A stretch of DNA of 7,561 nt from Bryobacteraceae bacterium (GCA_025350445.1 JANXXV010000646.1:1-7561); one strand, 5' to 3'; numbered from the stretch's first letter, positions 1 through 7,200 are shown. Translations and numbers: made by a program. Notes: generated by a model not told the origin, from the letters alone.

Positions 1-744
1 GCCGTATCGAAACTGCGGCCGTTTGGATCGGGCTTCCTGATCTTCAGCGACTATGCCCGCGGCGCAATCCGCCTAAGCGCGCTGATGGAAATTCCCGTCA
101 CCCATATCTTCACCCACGATTCCATCGGAGTTGGTGAAGATGGACCCACGCACCAGCCGATTGAGCAGTTGGTCTCGCTCCGCGCCATTCCGCACCTGAT
201 CGTGCTCCGGCCCGCCGACGCGAACGAAGTGGTGGAGGCATGGCGTGTGATCATGAGCAAGCCGCGGCAGCCGGTCGCCCTCATTCTCACCCGCCAGGCA
301 CTCCCAACCCTAGACCGGACAAAGTATGCCTCCGCGGCCGGCGTGGCCCACGGCGCCTACATTGTGGCCGACGCGGAAGGCGGCAAACCCGACGTGATCC
401 TCATCGGCACCGGCAGCGAAGTATCTCTATGCGTGGACGCCTACGAAGATCTCAAGTCCCAGGGCATTCAGGCAAGGGTAGTTAGTATGCCGTCATGGGA
501 GCTGTTTGAACACCAGTCGCAAGAGTATCGGGATGGAGTTCTTCCTCCCTCCGTCACCGCGAGAGTCGCGGTAGAGCAGGCATCCACGCTGGGATGGGCC
601 CGCTACACGGGTCTCACCGGTTCCATCCTTGGCATGACCACCTTCGGCGCCTCGGCGCCACTCAAAGTGCTGCAAGAGGCCTTCGGGTTCACCAAAGCAA
701 AAGTGGTAACGGCGGCCAAAGCGCAACTGGCCCTGGGGAGCTAA
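1..744 (+). CDS. tkt: Transketolase, C-terminal part (5' end outside window)
   Basis: Transketolase moves two-carbon ketol units between sugar phosphates in the non-oxidative pentose phosphate pathway, using thiamine diphosphate, in the cytoplasm. The frame is open from base 1, so the first residues belong to a longer protein; 247 of the usual 650-700 residues are visible. They cover most of the pyrimidine-binding domain and the whole C-terminal domain. Visible hallmarks are the block [16 protein letters not shown] (local residues 38-53), with His39, Asp47 and His51 matching substrate-binding His461, Asp469 and His473 of the E. coli enzyme, and LTRQ at about 96-99, whose Arg98 matches the phosphate-contacting Arg520. 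The catalytic Glu for thiamine activation lies before the window edge. The ATG at 85 is internal and not a start. The stop is only 2 nt before rpiB, so the two are cotranscribed. Family assignment is secure; isozyme is not. Confidence 0.96.
   Translation, partial: AVSKLRPFGSGFLIFSDYARGAIRLSALMEIPVTHIFTHDSIGVGEDGPTHQPIEQLVSLRAIPHLIVLRPADANEVVEAWRVIMSKPRQPVALILTRQALPTLDRTKYASAAGVAHGAYIVADAEGGKPDVILIGTGSEVSLCVDAYEDLKSQGIQARVVSMPSWELFEHQSQEYRDGVLPPSVTARVAVEQASTLGWARYTGLTGSILGMTTFGASAPLKVLQEAFGFTKAKVVTAAKAQLALGS
735..740 (+). promoter_or_regulatory. Ribosome binding site of rpiB
   Basis: GGGGAG lies 6 nt before the ATG at 747 and overlaps the last codons of tkt. It fixes the rpiB start at 747 rather than at the in-frame ATG at 594, which would lie deep inside the transketolase gene. 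Confidence 0.75.
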
Positions 745-746
745 TC

Positions 747-1193
747 ATGAACATAGTGCTTGGTTCCGATCACGCCGGCTTTGAGTTGAAGGAGCACATT
801 AACCAGTTCCTCGTCGAACTGGGCCATCAGGTGCTCGACGTGGGAACGCACGATACCGCCCCGGTAGATTATCCCGACTATGCAGCCGCTGTCGCGAAGC
901 CGATTCTGGAGGGCCGCGTAAATCGTGGCATTCTAATTTGCGGCAGCGGAGTGGGTGCGTCCGTGGCGGCGAACAAGTTTCGCGGAATCCGTGCCGGCCT
1001 CTGTCACGATACCTATTCCGCCCACCAGGGCGTCGAACACGACGACATGAATATTCTGGTTTTGGGTGGCCGTGTGATCGGAGAAGAAATGGCGAAGGAA
1101 CTGGTTCGCGCCTACGTCCACGCGAACTTCAGCGGGGAAGAGCGCCACGTCCGCCGCCTCGCCAAAATTCACGCGATTGAAGAATCTAACTGA
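747..1193 (+). CDS. rpiB: Ribose-5-phosphate isomerase B
   Basis: A 148-residue protein of the RpiB/LacA/LacB family that interconverts ribose-5-phosphate and ribulose-5-phosphate in the cytoplasm. The length is normal for the family. Motifs in order: [10 protein letters not shown] at residues 6-15, DVGTH at 31-35, DYPDYA at 41-46, ICGSGVG at 64-70 and [16 protein letters not shown] from 97. Cys65 is the expected catalytic base, and His9 and His98 the expected sugar/phosphate contacts. The anion-hole loop reads CGSGVG instead of the E. coli-type CGTGIG, a conservative Ser-for-Thr change. The start follows a good GGGGAG site and sits 2 nt after the tkt stop, so translation is probably coupled. 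It feeds transketolase on one side and receives ribulose-5-phosphate from the gnd product encoded downstream. Allose-6-phosphate isomerase is a known side activity in some family members, but the neighbours argue for ribose-5-phosphate. Confidence 0.95.
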   Translation: MNIVLGSDHAGFELKEHINQFLVELGHQVLDVGTHDTAPVDYPDYAAAVAKPILEGRVNRGILICGSGVGASVAANKFRGIRAGLCHDTYSAHQGVEHDDMNILVLGGRVIGEEMAKELVRAYVHANFSGEERHVRRLAKIHAIEESN

Positions 1194-1218
1194 AATTGCC
1201 CGGGAATGAGGGAATCTT

Positions 1219-4074
1219 ATGAGTCCAAAAATAATAAATCCGCTGCAAGGCCTGTTGTCATACGGGCAATCGGTTTGGCTCGATTACATCCGCCGGACAT
1301 TGATCACCAGTGGTGAGCTAAAACGGCTGATCGTGGAAGACGGCTTGCGTGGCATCACGTCGAATCCGGCAATTTTTGAAAAAGCTATCACCGGCAGCTC
1401 CGACTATCGGGACATGCTGGAAAGTCCTGAATCGGCCGGCCTTCCGGCGAAGGACCTGTACGAAAACATCGCCATCCGCGACGTGCGGGATGCCGCCGAT
1501 ATTCTGCGCGGCGTCTACGATGAATCGAAGGGCCGCGACGGATACGTCAGCCTCGAAGTGTCGCCGCTGCTGTCCCACGACACCGCGGGCACCATCGAAG
1601 AAGCGCGGCGGTTATGGAAAGCGGTGTCGCGGCCAAACCTGATGGTGAAGGTCCCGGCAACAGCCGAGGGTATCCCCGCCGTTCAGCAGTTGATCGGCGA
1701 AGGCATCAATATCAACGTCACGCTGCTCTTCTCGCAGGCCGCGTATGAGAAGGTTGCCGAAGCCTATATCGCCGGCCTGGAAGCCAGAGCGGCCCGCGGC
1801 GGGAAAATCAGCGGTATCGCCAGCGTCGCCAGCTTCTTCATCAGCCGCATCGACACCGCAATCGACAACGCCATCGCCTCCAAATTGCAGGCCACGCCGG
1901 ACGCCGGACGGCAGGCGCTGCTCGAAAGCATCGAAGGCAAGGTGGCAATCGCCAACGCGAAGCTCACGTACGCAAAGTACGAAGAGTTGTTCAGCGGCCG
2001 GCGCTGGAATGCGTTGGCGGATAGCGGCGCGCAAAGCCAGCGCTTACTCTGGGCCAGCACAAGCTCGAAGAATCCCAAGTATAGCGATGTGATTTACATC
2101 GACGAATTGATTGGCAACGATACGGTGAATACTATCCCGCCCGCCACATTCGATGCCTTCCGCGACCATGGATCGTTGCGCGCCAGCATCTCGGAGAATG
2201 TGGAAGCGGCCGCCACCACCATGGCCTCGCTGGAACAAGCCGGCATCTCCATGACAGCGGTTACGGACAAGTTGCTGGTGGACGGCCTGCAGCAGTTCGT
2301 AGACGCCTTCGAGCGGTTACTCGCGGCGACCGCCGCCGCCAGCGCGGTGAAGGCGAAGATCAACCGCCAGTCCTATAAGCTGCCCGAGGATTTGGCCGCG
2401 GCCGTCGAAGAGTCGATCGGCGAATGGCGCCAAGGGAACAAGGCGCAAGCTCTCTGGCGAGGCGATGCTTCGCTGTGGACCGGCGAAGACGAATCGAAGT
2501 GGCTGGGCTGGCTCGGCATCAACGACGATCAGCTAGCCCACATCCAACACTTGATCGAAGCCGCGGAAGATACCAAGGGCTTCAAGCACGCGCTGCTGCT
2601 CGGCATGGGTGGATCCAGCCTATGCCCGGAAGTGATGCGCATCACCTTCGGCGTCATCCCCGGACATCCGGAACTCCACGTCCTCGATTCCACCGATCCC
2701 GCGCAAGTCCGCGCCGTCGAGAAGAAGATAGACCTCGCCAGTACCATCTGCATCGTCTCCAGCAAGTCGGGCGGCACTCTCGAACCCAACATCTTCAAAC
2801 AGTATTTCTTTGAACGCATGAAAGAAACGGTCGGTGAGGAGGAAACCTCCAGGCGTTTCATCGCCATCACCGATCCCGGGTCGAATATGCAGAAGGTGGC
2901 CGAGCGCGACAAATTCCGGAGCATCTTCTTCGGACTCTCCAGCATCGGCGGACGCTATTCGGCATTGTCGAACTTTGGCATGGTGCCTGCCGCCATCATG
3001 GGCGTGGATCTTCCCAAATTCCTCAACGCAACGCAAGAAATGGTACATGCTTGCGGACCCACGGTTCCGGTGGAACAGAATTCCGGAGTGGTGCTGGGCA
3101 TCGTGTTGGGTGTTGCCGGAAAGCACGGCCGCGACAAGATCACCATCATCCCGTCGCCCGGTATCGCGGACCTGGGGGCCTGGTTGGAGCAGTTGCTGGC
3201 GGAATCCACCGGCAAAAACGGCAAGGGACTAATTCCCGTGGATCGCGAGCGCCTGGGTGCGCCTGAGGTATACGGCAACGATCGTGTGTTCGCCTACCTT
3301 CGCCTGGAATCGGCTCCCGACGCCGCCCAGGATGCAGCCATCAACGCACTGGAACAAGCTGGACACCCGGTGGTCCGCATCGCCGTGGACGGCATTTACA
3401 GTCTGGGCGAAGAGTTCTTCCGCTGGGAAATTGCCACCGCGACGGCGGGCTCCGTTCTAGGCATCAATGCCTTCAACCAGCCCGACGTGGAAGCCAGCAA
3501 GATCGCCACCAAGAAAATCACTTCCGAATACGAAGCAACCGGCGCTCTGCCTGAGGAGAGCCCAATCCTTACCGATAGCGGTGTGCAGCTCTTCACCGAC
3601 CCCGCAAATGCTTCCGCGTTGAAGACCGCGGCGGGCGATGACCAAACTCTTACCGGCTACCTGAAGGCCCATCTCAACCGGTTGGGCGCGGGCGATTACT
3701 TCGCCCTTCTCGGCTACATCGAAATGAATGCCGCGCATGAGCAGTCCTTGCAAGCCATGCGTCATGCCGTCCGCGATACCAAGCGCGTGGCCACCTGCCT
3801 GGGCTTCGGCCCCCGCTTCCTGCATTCCACCGGACAGGCTTACAAAGGTGGACCAAACAGCGGAGTGTTTCTGCAGATCACCTGCGACGATGCGAGCGAT
3901 CTGCCGGTTCCCGGGCAAACCTTCACCTTCGGCGTTGTGAAGTCCGCCCAAGCCCGAGGCGATTTTGAAGTGCTATCGGAGCGGGGCCGCCGTGCCTTGC
4001 GCGTCCACATCGGCCCCGGCATTGCGGCGGGACTCAGCACGTTAGCGGCAGCAATCGAAACGGCGCTCGCCTAA
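1219..4074 (+). CDS. tal-pgi: Bifunctional transaldolase / glucose-6-phosphate isomerase
   Basis: A 951-residue cytoplasmic fusion of two complete enzymes. Residues about 10-370 are a transaldolase of the mycobacterial-type subfamily: GQSVWLDYIRR at 16-26, GITSNPAIF at 45-53, SLEVSPLLSHDT at 111-122 and LMVKVPAT at 141-148, where Lys144 is the expected Schiff-base lysine. After an Ala-rich linker (about 368-395), residues about 400-951 form a phosphoglucose isomerase with two SIS-type subdomains: LLGMGGSSL at 459-467, SSKSGGTLEP at 514-523, SSIGGRYSALSNFG at 574-587, LAESTGKNGKG at 660-670 with Glu662 as likely catalytic glutamate, and HSTGQAYKGGP at 869-879 with Lys876 as likely catalytic lysine. 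The two halves share fructose-6-phosphate, which transaldolase makes and PGI converts to glucose-6-phosphate. Fusions of this layout and length are known in several bacterial phyla, so this is not an assembly error. GAGGGA at 1208-1213 precedes the ATG by 5 nt. Confidence 0.95.
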   Translation: MSPKIINPLQGLLSYGQSVWLDYIRRTLITSGELKRLIVEDGLRGITSNPAIFEKAITGSSDYRDMLESPESAGLPAKDLYENIAIRDVRDAADILRGVYDESKGRDGYVSLEVSPLLSHDTAGTIEEARRLWKAVSRPNLMVKVPATAEGIPAVQQLIGEGININVTLLFSQAAYEKVAEAYIAGLEARAARGGKISGIASVASFFISRIDTAIDNAIASKLQATPDAGRQALLESIEGKVAIANAKLTYAKYEELFSGRRWNALADSGAQSQRLLWASTSSKNPKYSDVIYIDELIGNDTVNTIPPATFDAFRDHGSLRASISENVEAAATTMASLEQAGISMTAVTDKLLVDGLQQFVDAFERLLAATAAASAVKAKINRQSYKLPEDLAAAVEESIGEWRQGNKAQALWRGDASLWTGEDESKWLGWLGINDDQLAHIQHLIEAAEDTKGFKHALLLGMGGSSLCPEVMRITFGVIPGHPELHVLDSTDPAQVRAVEKKIDLASTICIVSSKSGGTLEPNIFKQYFFERMKETVGEEETSRRFIAITDPGSNMQKVAERDKFRSIFFGLSSIGGRYSALSNFGMVPAAIMGVDLPKFLNATQEMVHACGPTVPVEQNSGVVLGIVLGVAGKHGRDKITIIPSPGIADLGAWLEQLLAESTGKNGKGLIPVDRERLGAPEVYGNDRVFAYLRLESAPDAAQDAAINALEQAGHPVVRIAVDGIYSLGEEFFRWEIATATAGSVLGINAFNQPDVEASKIATKKITSEYEATGALPEESPILTDSGVQLFTDPANASALKTAAGDDQTLTGYLKAHLNRLGAGDYFALLGYIEMNAAHEQSLQAMRHAVRDTKRVATCLGFGPRFLHSTGQAYKGGPNSGVFLQITCDDASDLPVPGQTFTFGVVKSAQARGDFEVLSERGRRALRVHIGPGIAAGLSTLAAAIETALA

Positions 4075-4093
4075 AGGCCTGTCATGAATCACT

Positions 4094-4142
4094 GCCTCAC
4101 GGTGGTGGCTCGGAACGCGTGACCGAGCCACCACCGTGAGGC
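4094..4142. repeat. Perfect 20-bp inverted repeat between tal-pgi and gnd
   Basis: The arms 4094-4113 and 4123-4142 are exact reverse complements (20 of 20 pairs, GC-rich) around a 9-nt loop that contains ACGCGT. It fills much of the 109-nt gap between tal-pgi and gnd. No T-run follows on either strand, so it is not a standard intrinsic terminator. In the operon mRNA it would form a very stable hairpin ending 26 nt before the gnd ribosome binding site. Possible roles are an mRNA processing or stabilising element, partial attenuation, or one copy of a dispersed palindromic repeat family. The structure is certain; the role is unknown. Confidence 0.9.
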
Positions 4143-4168
4143 CGTGGTCCCGAAAACGAATTCATCTC

Positions 4169-4174
4169 AAGGAG
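4169..4174 (+). promoter_or_regulatory. Ribosome binding site of gnd
   Basis: AAGGAG lies 9 nt before the ATG at 4184. It selects this start over an in-frame GTG at 4136, which falls inside the right arm of the inverted repeat and would add 16 residues before the Rossmann-fold start. Confidence 0.85.
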
Positions 4175-4183
4175 CAACTTGCA

Positions 4184-5203
4184 ATGCAAATAGGAATGAT
4201 CGGCCTGGGCCGAATGGGTGCGAACATGGTCCGCCGTCTTTTGCATGGTGGACATGAATGCGTCGTGTTCGATACGAACGCGGCAAGTGTGGACGCCTTA
4301 GTGAAAGAAGGAGCCCTGGGCGCAGCGTCTTTGGAAGACATGCTCGGCAAGCTGAACGGACAGCGCGCCGTATGGATGATGGTCCCGGCCGCGGCGGTCG
4401 ACCACATGATCGGCTTGATCTCCGTGCTGATGAAGCCGGGCGATATCCTGATCGACGGTGGAAACTCCTATTACATCGACGACATTCGCCGCGCAAAGGA
4501 ATTAGCCACCCTCGGCATTCACTATGTAGACGTCGGCACCAGCGGCGGCATCTGGGGAATGGAACGAGGCTACTGCCAGATGATCGGCGGCGACGTCGAA
4601 ACAGTCCAACACCTGGACCCGATCTTCAAGACTCTGGCTCCTGGCCGCGGCGACATCCCGCGTACTCCAGGGCGCGAAAAGGTGGGCGGAACGGCGGAAG
4701 AGGGCTATCTGCACTGCGGCCCGTCAGGCGGCGGCCACTTCGTGAAGATGGTGCACAACGGTATTGAATACGGCCTCATGGCGGCCTACGGCGAAGGGAT
4801 GAACATCCTGAAGAAAGCGAACGCCGGGAAAACCAGCCGTACCGTGGATGCCGAAACCACACCCCTTCGCAATCCCGAGCACTATCAGTACGACTTCAAC
4901 TTACCCGACATTACCGAAGTATGGCGGCGCGGCAGTGTAGTGGCATCCTGGTTGCTCGATCTCACGGCGATCGCGCTGCTGGAATCGCCGAACCTCGAAA
5001 ACTTTTCCGGACGCGTCTCCGATTCCGGCGAAGGACGTTGGACCATCACGGCGGCGATCGATGAATCGGCGCCGGTGCCCGTGTTGAGCGCTGCTCTATA
5101 TCAACGATTCAGTTCGCGCGGCGAGGACGATTTCGCGGAAAAACTGCTCTCGGCCATGCGCTTCCAGTTCGGCGGTCACGTGGAGCGCGCCGCCGGCGGC
5201 TAG
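4184..5203 (+). CDS. gnd: 6-phosphogluconate dehydrogenase, decarboxylating, short form
   Basis: A 339-residue protein of the short (about 300-340 residues, YqeC/Gnd-like) class of 6-phosphogluconate dehydrogenases, as opposed to the 470-residue E. coli Gnd. It oxidatively decarboxylates 6-phosphogluconate to ribulose-5-phosphate in the cytoplasm. The N-terminal Rossmann fold starts at residue 2, with GLGRMG at 7-12. Asp30 ends the second beta strand (VVFDTN), a position where an acidic residue usually favours NAD+ over NADP+. Further blocks are DGGNSYY at 91-97, [21 protein letters not shown] at 116-136 (shown here only as a family block) and [19 protein letters not shown] at 179-197, containing the expected catalytic Lys188 with Asn192 and Glu195. 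The start is chosen by its AAGGAG site. The stop codon is immediately followed by the pgl ATG. Function is secure; cofactor preference is inferred. Confidence 0.94.
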   Translation: MQIGMIGLGRMGANMVRRLLHGGHECVVFDTNAASVDALVKEGALGAASLEDMLGKLNGQRAVWMMVPAAAVDHMIGLISVLMKPGDILIDGGNSYYIDDIRRAKELATLGIHYVDVGTSGGIWGMERGYCQMIGGDVETVQHLDPIFKTLAPGRGDIPRTPGREKVGGTAEEGYLHCGPSGGGHFVKMVHNGIEYGLMAAYGEGMNILKKANAGKTSRTVDAETTPLRNPEHYQYDFNLPDITEVWRRGSVVASWLLDLTAIALLESPNLENFSGRVSDSGEGRWTITAAIDESAPVPVLSAALYQRFSSRGEDDFAEKLLSAMRFQFGGHVERAAGG

Positions 5204-5953
5204 ATGAGCGGCCGTGAACTGTACACCTTATCCGGCCCGAACGAACTCTTCCGCCGCGGCGCCGAAGAGTTCGTTCGGATTGCGCAAGATTCGGTCGAAG
5301 ATCGAGGCGTGTTCAACGTTGTTCTGTCCGGCGGCTCCACGCCGCAGGGCCTGTTCTCCCTGCTAGCCTCCGATGAGACTCTCCGCCCGCAAGTGCAGTG
5401 GAAGAAGACACATTTTTTCTGGGGCGATGAACGGCACGCCCCGCCCGACGATCCCGACAGCAATTTCCACATGGCGAACGAAGCCCTGCTATCGAAGCTG
5501 TCAATCGATCCCAAGCGCATCTGGCGCATCAAAGGCGAACTCGAAAATACCGAGGCTGCCGCCGAAGAGTACGAACACACGTTGATCGGCCATTTCCATC
5601 TGGCCGAAGGGCAACTCCCGCGCTTTGATCTGGTCCTGCTGGGCATGGGCCCCGATGGTCATACAGCTTCGCTTTTCCCAGGCACAAAAGCGCTCCATGC
5701 GCAGGAACATCTGGTGGTGTCCAATTGGGTCGGCAAGTTGGATACGGACCGCATCACCCTGACGCCTCGGGTGTTGAACAATGCCGCCGCCGTAGTCTTC
5801 CTGGTGAGCGGCGGCGATAAGGCGCAGGCGCTAAAGAGCGTTCTGGAAGGTTCTTTTGAACCGGAACAATTGCCGGCGCAATTGATTCGCCCGGTGGATG
5901 GACGATTGCTGTGGCTCGCCGACCAACAGGCGGCCCGGCTACTGAAGACTTAA
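5204..5953 (+). CDS. pgl: 6-phosphogluconolactonase
   Basis: A 249-residue cytoplasmic enzyme of the SugarP_isomerase/DevB family that hydrolyses 6-phosphogluconolactone to 6-phosphogluconate, the substrate of the enzyme encoded just upstream. The length is typical. Motifs: LSGGSTP at 41-47, FFWGDERHAPPDDPDSN at 71-87, LLGMGPDGHTASLFPG at 145-160 and SGGDKAQA near residue 205. The ATG follows the gnd stop with no spacing (TAGATG), and the nearest GGAG ends 18 nt upstream, too far to serve well, so translation probably depends on ribosomes finishing gnd. The first codons contain a perfect 15-bp inverted repeat. The 3' end overlaps the convergent TPR gene by 15 bp. The glucosamine-6-phosphate deaminase relatives of this fold are excluded by the DERHAPPDDPDSN block and by the gnd context. 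Confidence 0.95.
   Translation: MSGRELYTLSGPNELFRRGAEEFVRIAQDSVEDRGVFNVVLSGGSTPQGLFSLLASDETLRPQVQWKKTHFFWGDERHAPPDDPDSNFHMANEALLSKLSIDPKRIWRIKGELENTEAAAEEYEHTLIGHFHLAEGQLPRFDLVLLGMGPDGHTASLFPGTKALHAQEHLVVSNWVGKLDTDRITLTPRVLNNAAAVVFLVSGGDKAQALKSVLEGSFEPEQLPAQLIRPVDGRLLWLADQQAARLLKT
5237..5278. repeat. Perfect 15-bp inverted repeat within the 5' coding end of pgl
   Basis: Arms 5237-5251 and 5264-5278 are exact reverse complements (CCGAACGAACTCTTC and its partner) around a 12-nt GC-rich loop. It begins 34 nt into the pgl coding sequence and spans the codons for about residues 12-25 (NELF, RRGA, EEFVR). All 15 pairs match, with no wobble pair needed. In mRNA it would be a strong hairpin shortly downstream of a start codon that lacks its own ribosome binding site. 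The repeat is seen directly; any regulatory role is inference. Confidence 0.88.
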
Positions 5954-7174
5954 CAGCAGCGTCCGCGCGATGGCCGCCTGGCGAACATCGAATCCGCGGT
6001 TGAGTTTCAGTGCTTTCTCCAGCAGTTGCTTCGCTGCGGCCGGCTCCGCGCGCGCATTCGCGATCATGCCCGCGTGATAGTAAAACATCGCCTCCGGCGT
6101 ACCCAGTTTCATGGCCTGTTCAGACGCCTTCCAGGCTTCGTCATAAAGCTTGTTCTTGAACAGCGCCCAGGCATAAGCGTCGTGCGTAAACACATCCTGG
6201 CGAACCTGCAAATCGGCCTCCGCCAGTTCCAGCGATTTCGCCGCATTGCGATCCTGGTTCGCGTAGATCAGCGCCAGCGTCCGGTTGGCTTTTTGATTTG
6301 CCGCCTCTTCCAACTTCGCCACCAGATCCACCATCTCCGCCTGTTGCCGGGCTTCCGTCTTCTTCCCGGCATCGAGGTAGAGATCGTGCAGCGCCCCGGC
6401 ATACTGCACCATCGGCGTGATGGACTGCGCCCGTTTGTAACCCGCGATGGCTTGCGGAATGTTTCCACGCGCGGCCTGCGCACCAGCAAGAGCCGCATGC
6501 GCGGCATGCGACGAAGGGAACAGTTCAACCGCTTCGCTATATGCCCGCTCGGCCTCCGCCCAACGCCCCGTCTTGAAATACATGTTTCCCAATTCCACCA
6601 GGCACCACGACTTGTTCTCCGGATACCGCGCACCCGCTTTCACCGCATCCGTCATCATGGCAACGCCGCCGTCCACATCGCCGTTGATAAACCGGAAGTA
6701 GGCCATGCGGTTGTAGCTAAACAAATTCGGCCGGAGCGAAAGCATCTTCTCGAACGCCACCCGCGCCGGTTCGTACTGGCCGGATTCCATCAGCGCATCA
6801 CCCAGCGAACCCCACGTCCGCGGATCGCCCGGCGCCGCTCGGGTCATCTCGCCGGCATTCTCAATCACCTTGGCGAAGTGATGCCGGTTGAGTTCAATCA
6901 GATTGCGAAGACGCAAAGCTTCGTAATCTTTTTTGGCCACCAGTATTCTGTCGATAATTTTCGAGGCCCGGTCCAGATAACTGAAATCGGTGGTTTCGCG
7001 AGTCTTCTGAATGTAAGCGCCGGCCAGCAGCGTTTGATTGGCGGTGTTCGCCGGATCGCCCGCGACCCACTCCTCGTAAAGCGCAATACGGTCGTCGGTC
7101 GTAACAGGCTTGCCGTTGAACCCAGGCACTTCCGCGAACAGGGGCAGACAAAGAACGGCTAGAAGAAAACGCAT
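5939..7174 (-). CDS. Secreted tetratricopeptide-repeat protein
   Basis: A 411-residue protein with a short hydrophobic N-terminus (MRFLLAVLCLPLFA, residues 1-14) that looks like a brief Sec signal peptide; Cys9 does not sit in a good lipobox. The rest is helical with TPR-like 34-residue units, clearest at about 118-151 (WGSLGDALMESGQYEPARVA), 188-221 (LVELGNMYFKTGRWAEAERA), 222-254 and 361-394; units near 84-117, 152-184 and 330-358 are degenerate. No catalytic domain is visible, so it is probably a periplasmic or surface scaffold. The ATG at 7174 is preferred because it starts the signal peptide; the in-frame TTG at 7234 would add 20 charged residues. No purine-rich site precedes the ATG. 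It lies 114 nt downstream of a DUF4331-like gene on the same strand, and I recall TPR and DUF4331 genes being adjacent elsewhere. The specific role is unknown. Confidence 0.85.
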   Translation of the reverse strand: MRFLLAVLCLPLFAEVPGFNGKPVTTDDRIALYEEWVAGDPANTANQTLLAGAYIQKTRETTDFSYLDRASKIIDRILVAKKDYEALRLRNLIELNRHHFAKVIENAGEMTRAAPGDPRTWGSLGDALMESGQYEPARVAFEKMLSLRPNLFSYNRMAYFRFINGDVDGGVAMMTDAVKAGARYPENKSWCLVELGNMYFKTGRWAEAERAYSEAVELFPSSHAAHAALAGAQAARGNIPQAIAGYKRAQSITPMVQYAGALHDLYLDAGKKTEARQQAEMVDLVAKLEEAANQKANRTLALIYANQDRNAAKSLELAEADLQVRQDVFTHDAYAWALFKNKLYDEAWKASEQAMKLGTPEAMFYYHAGMIANARAEPAAAKQLLEKALKLNRGFDVRQAAIARTLLLSLQ

Positions 7175-7183
7175 AGGAAGGAG

Positions 7184-7200
7184 GCGGTCCCGCGGACCGC
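7184..7200. repeat. Hairpin just upstream of the TPR gene start
   Basis: GCGGTCC at 7184-7190 and GGACCGC at 7194-7200 pair perfectly (7 bp, 3-nt loop CGC). On the minus strand it ends 9 nt before the ATG of the TPR gene, where a ribosome would bind. It directly abuts the terminator hairpin at 7201-7220, giving two tandem stems. Confidence 0.75.

Noticed and set aside
594..746. Upstream in-frame ATG for rpiB.
   Set aside because: It would overlap 151 bp of the transketolase gene and add a non-homologous tail; ATG 747 has a GGGGAG site and gives a normal RpiB length.
2320..2410. The tal-pgi joint as a possible frameshift or assembly error fusing two genes.
   Set aside because: The frame is continuous through an Ala-rich linker, with no stop, start or ribosome binding site at the joint, and proteins of this layout and length are known in other bacteria.
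4136..4183. Upstream in-frame GTG start for gnd, adding 16 residues.
   Set aside because: It lies inside the inverted-repeat arm and has no ribosome binding site, while ATG 4184 has AAGGAG at 9 nt and begins exactly at the Rossmann fold.
4179..4189. Short palindrome TTGCAATGCAA centred on the gnd start codon.
   Set aside because: It has only 5-bp arms with a 1-nt centre, cannot fold as a hairpin and is short enough to arise by chance.
6273..6294. Possible + strand terminator inside the TPR gene: GCCAG and TTGGC around a 7-nt loop, followed by TTTTT.
   Set aside because: The stem is only 5 pairs including one G-U pair, and the sequence is coding on the other strand. It is too weak to call, although it could stop some operon read-through.
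6494..6510. 7-bp inverted repeat CGCATGC/GCATGCG inside the TPR gene.
   Set aside because: It reflects repeated Ala/His codons (HAAHAA) and is short; there is no sign of function.
6026..7162. A 378-codon open frame on the + strand, antisense to the TPR gene and ending just before the + strand terminator.
   Set aside because: Its translation is dominated by Arg, His, Leu and Ile with no recognisable domain, as expected for the reverse frame of a GC-rich gene. The minus-strand frame has clear TPR units and a signal peptide. The position of the terminator fits an antisense RNA without needing a protein.
7178..7184. AAGGAGG on the + strand, a perfect Shine-Dalgarno sequence.
   Set aside because: No start codon follows at a suitable distance and no + strand reading frame begins there; it is the complement of the TPR leader.
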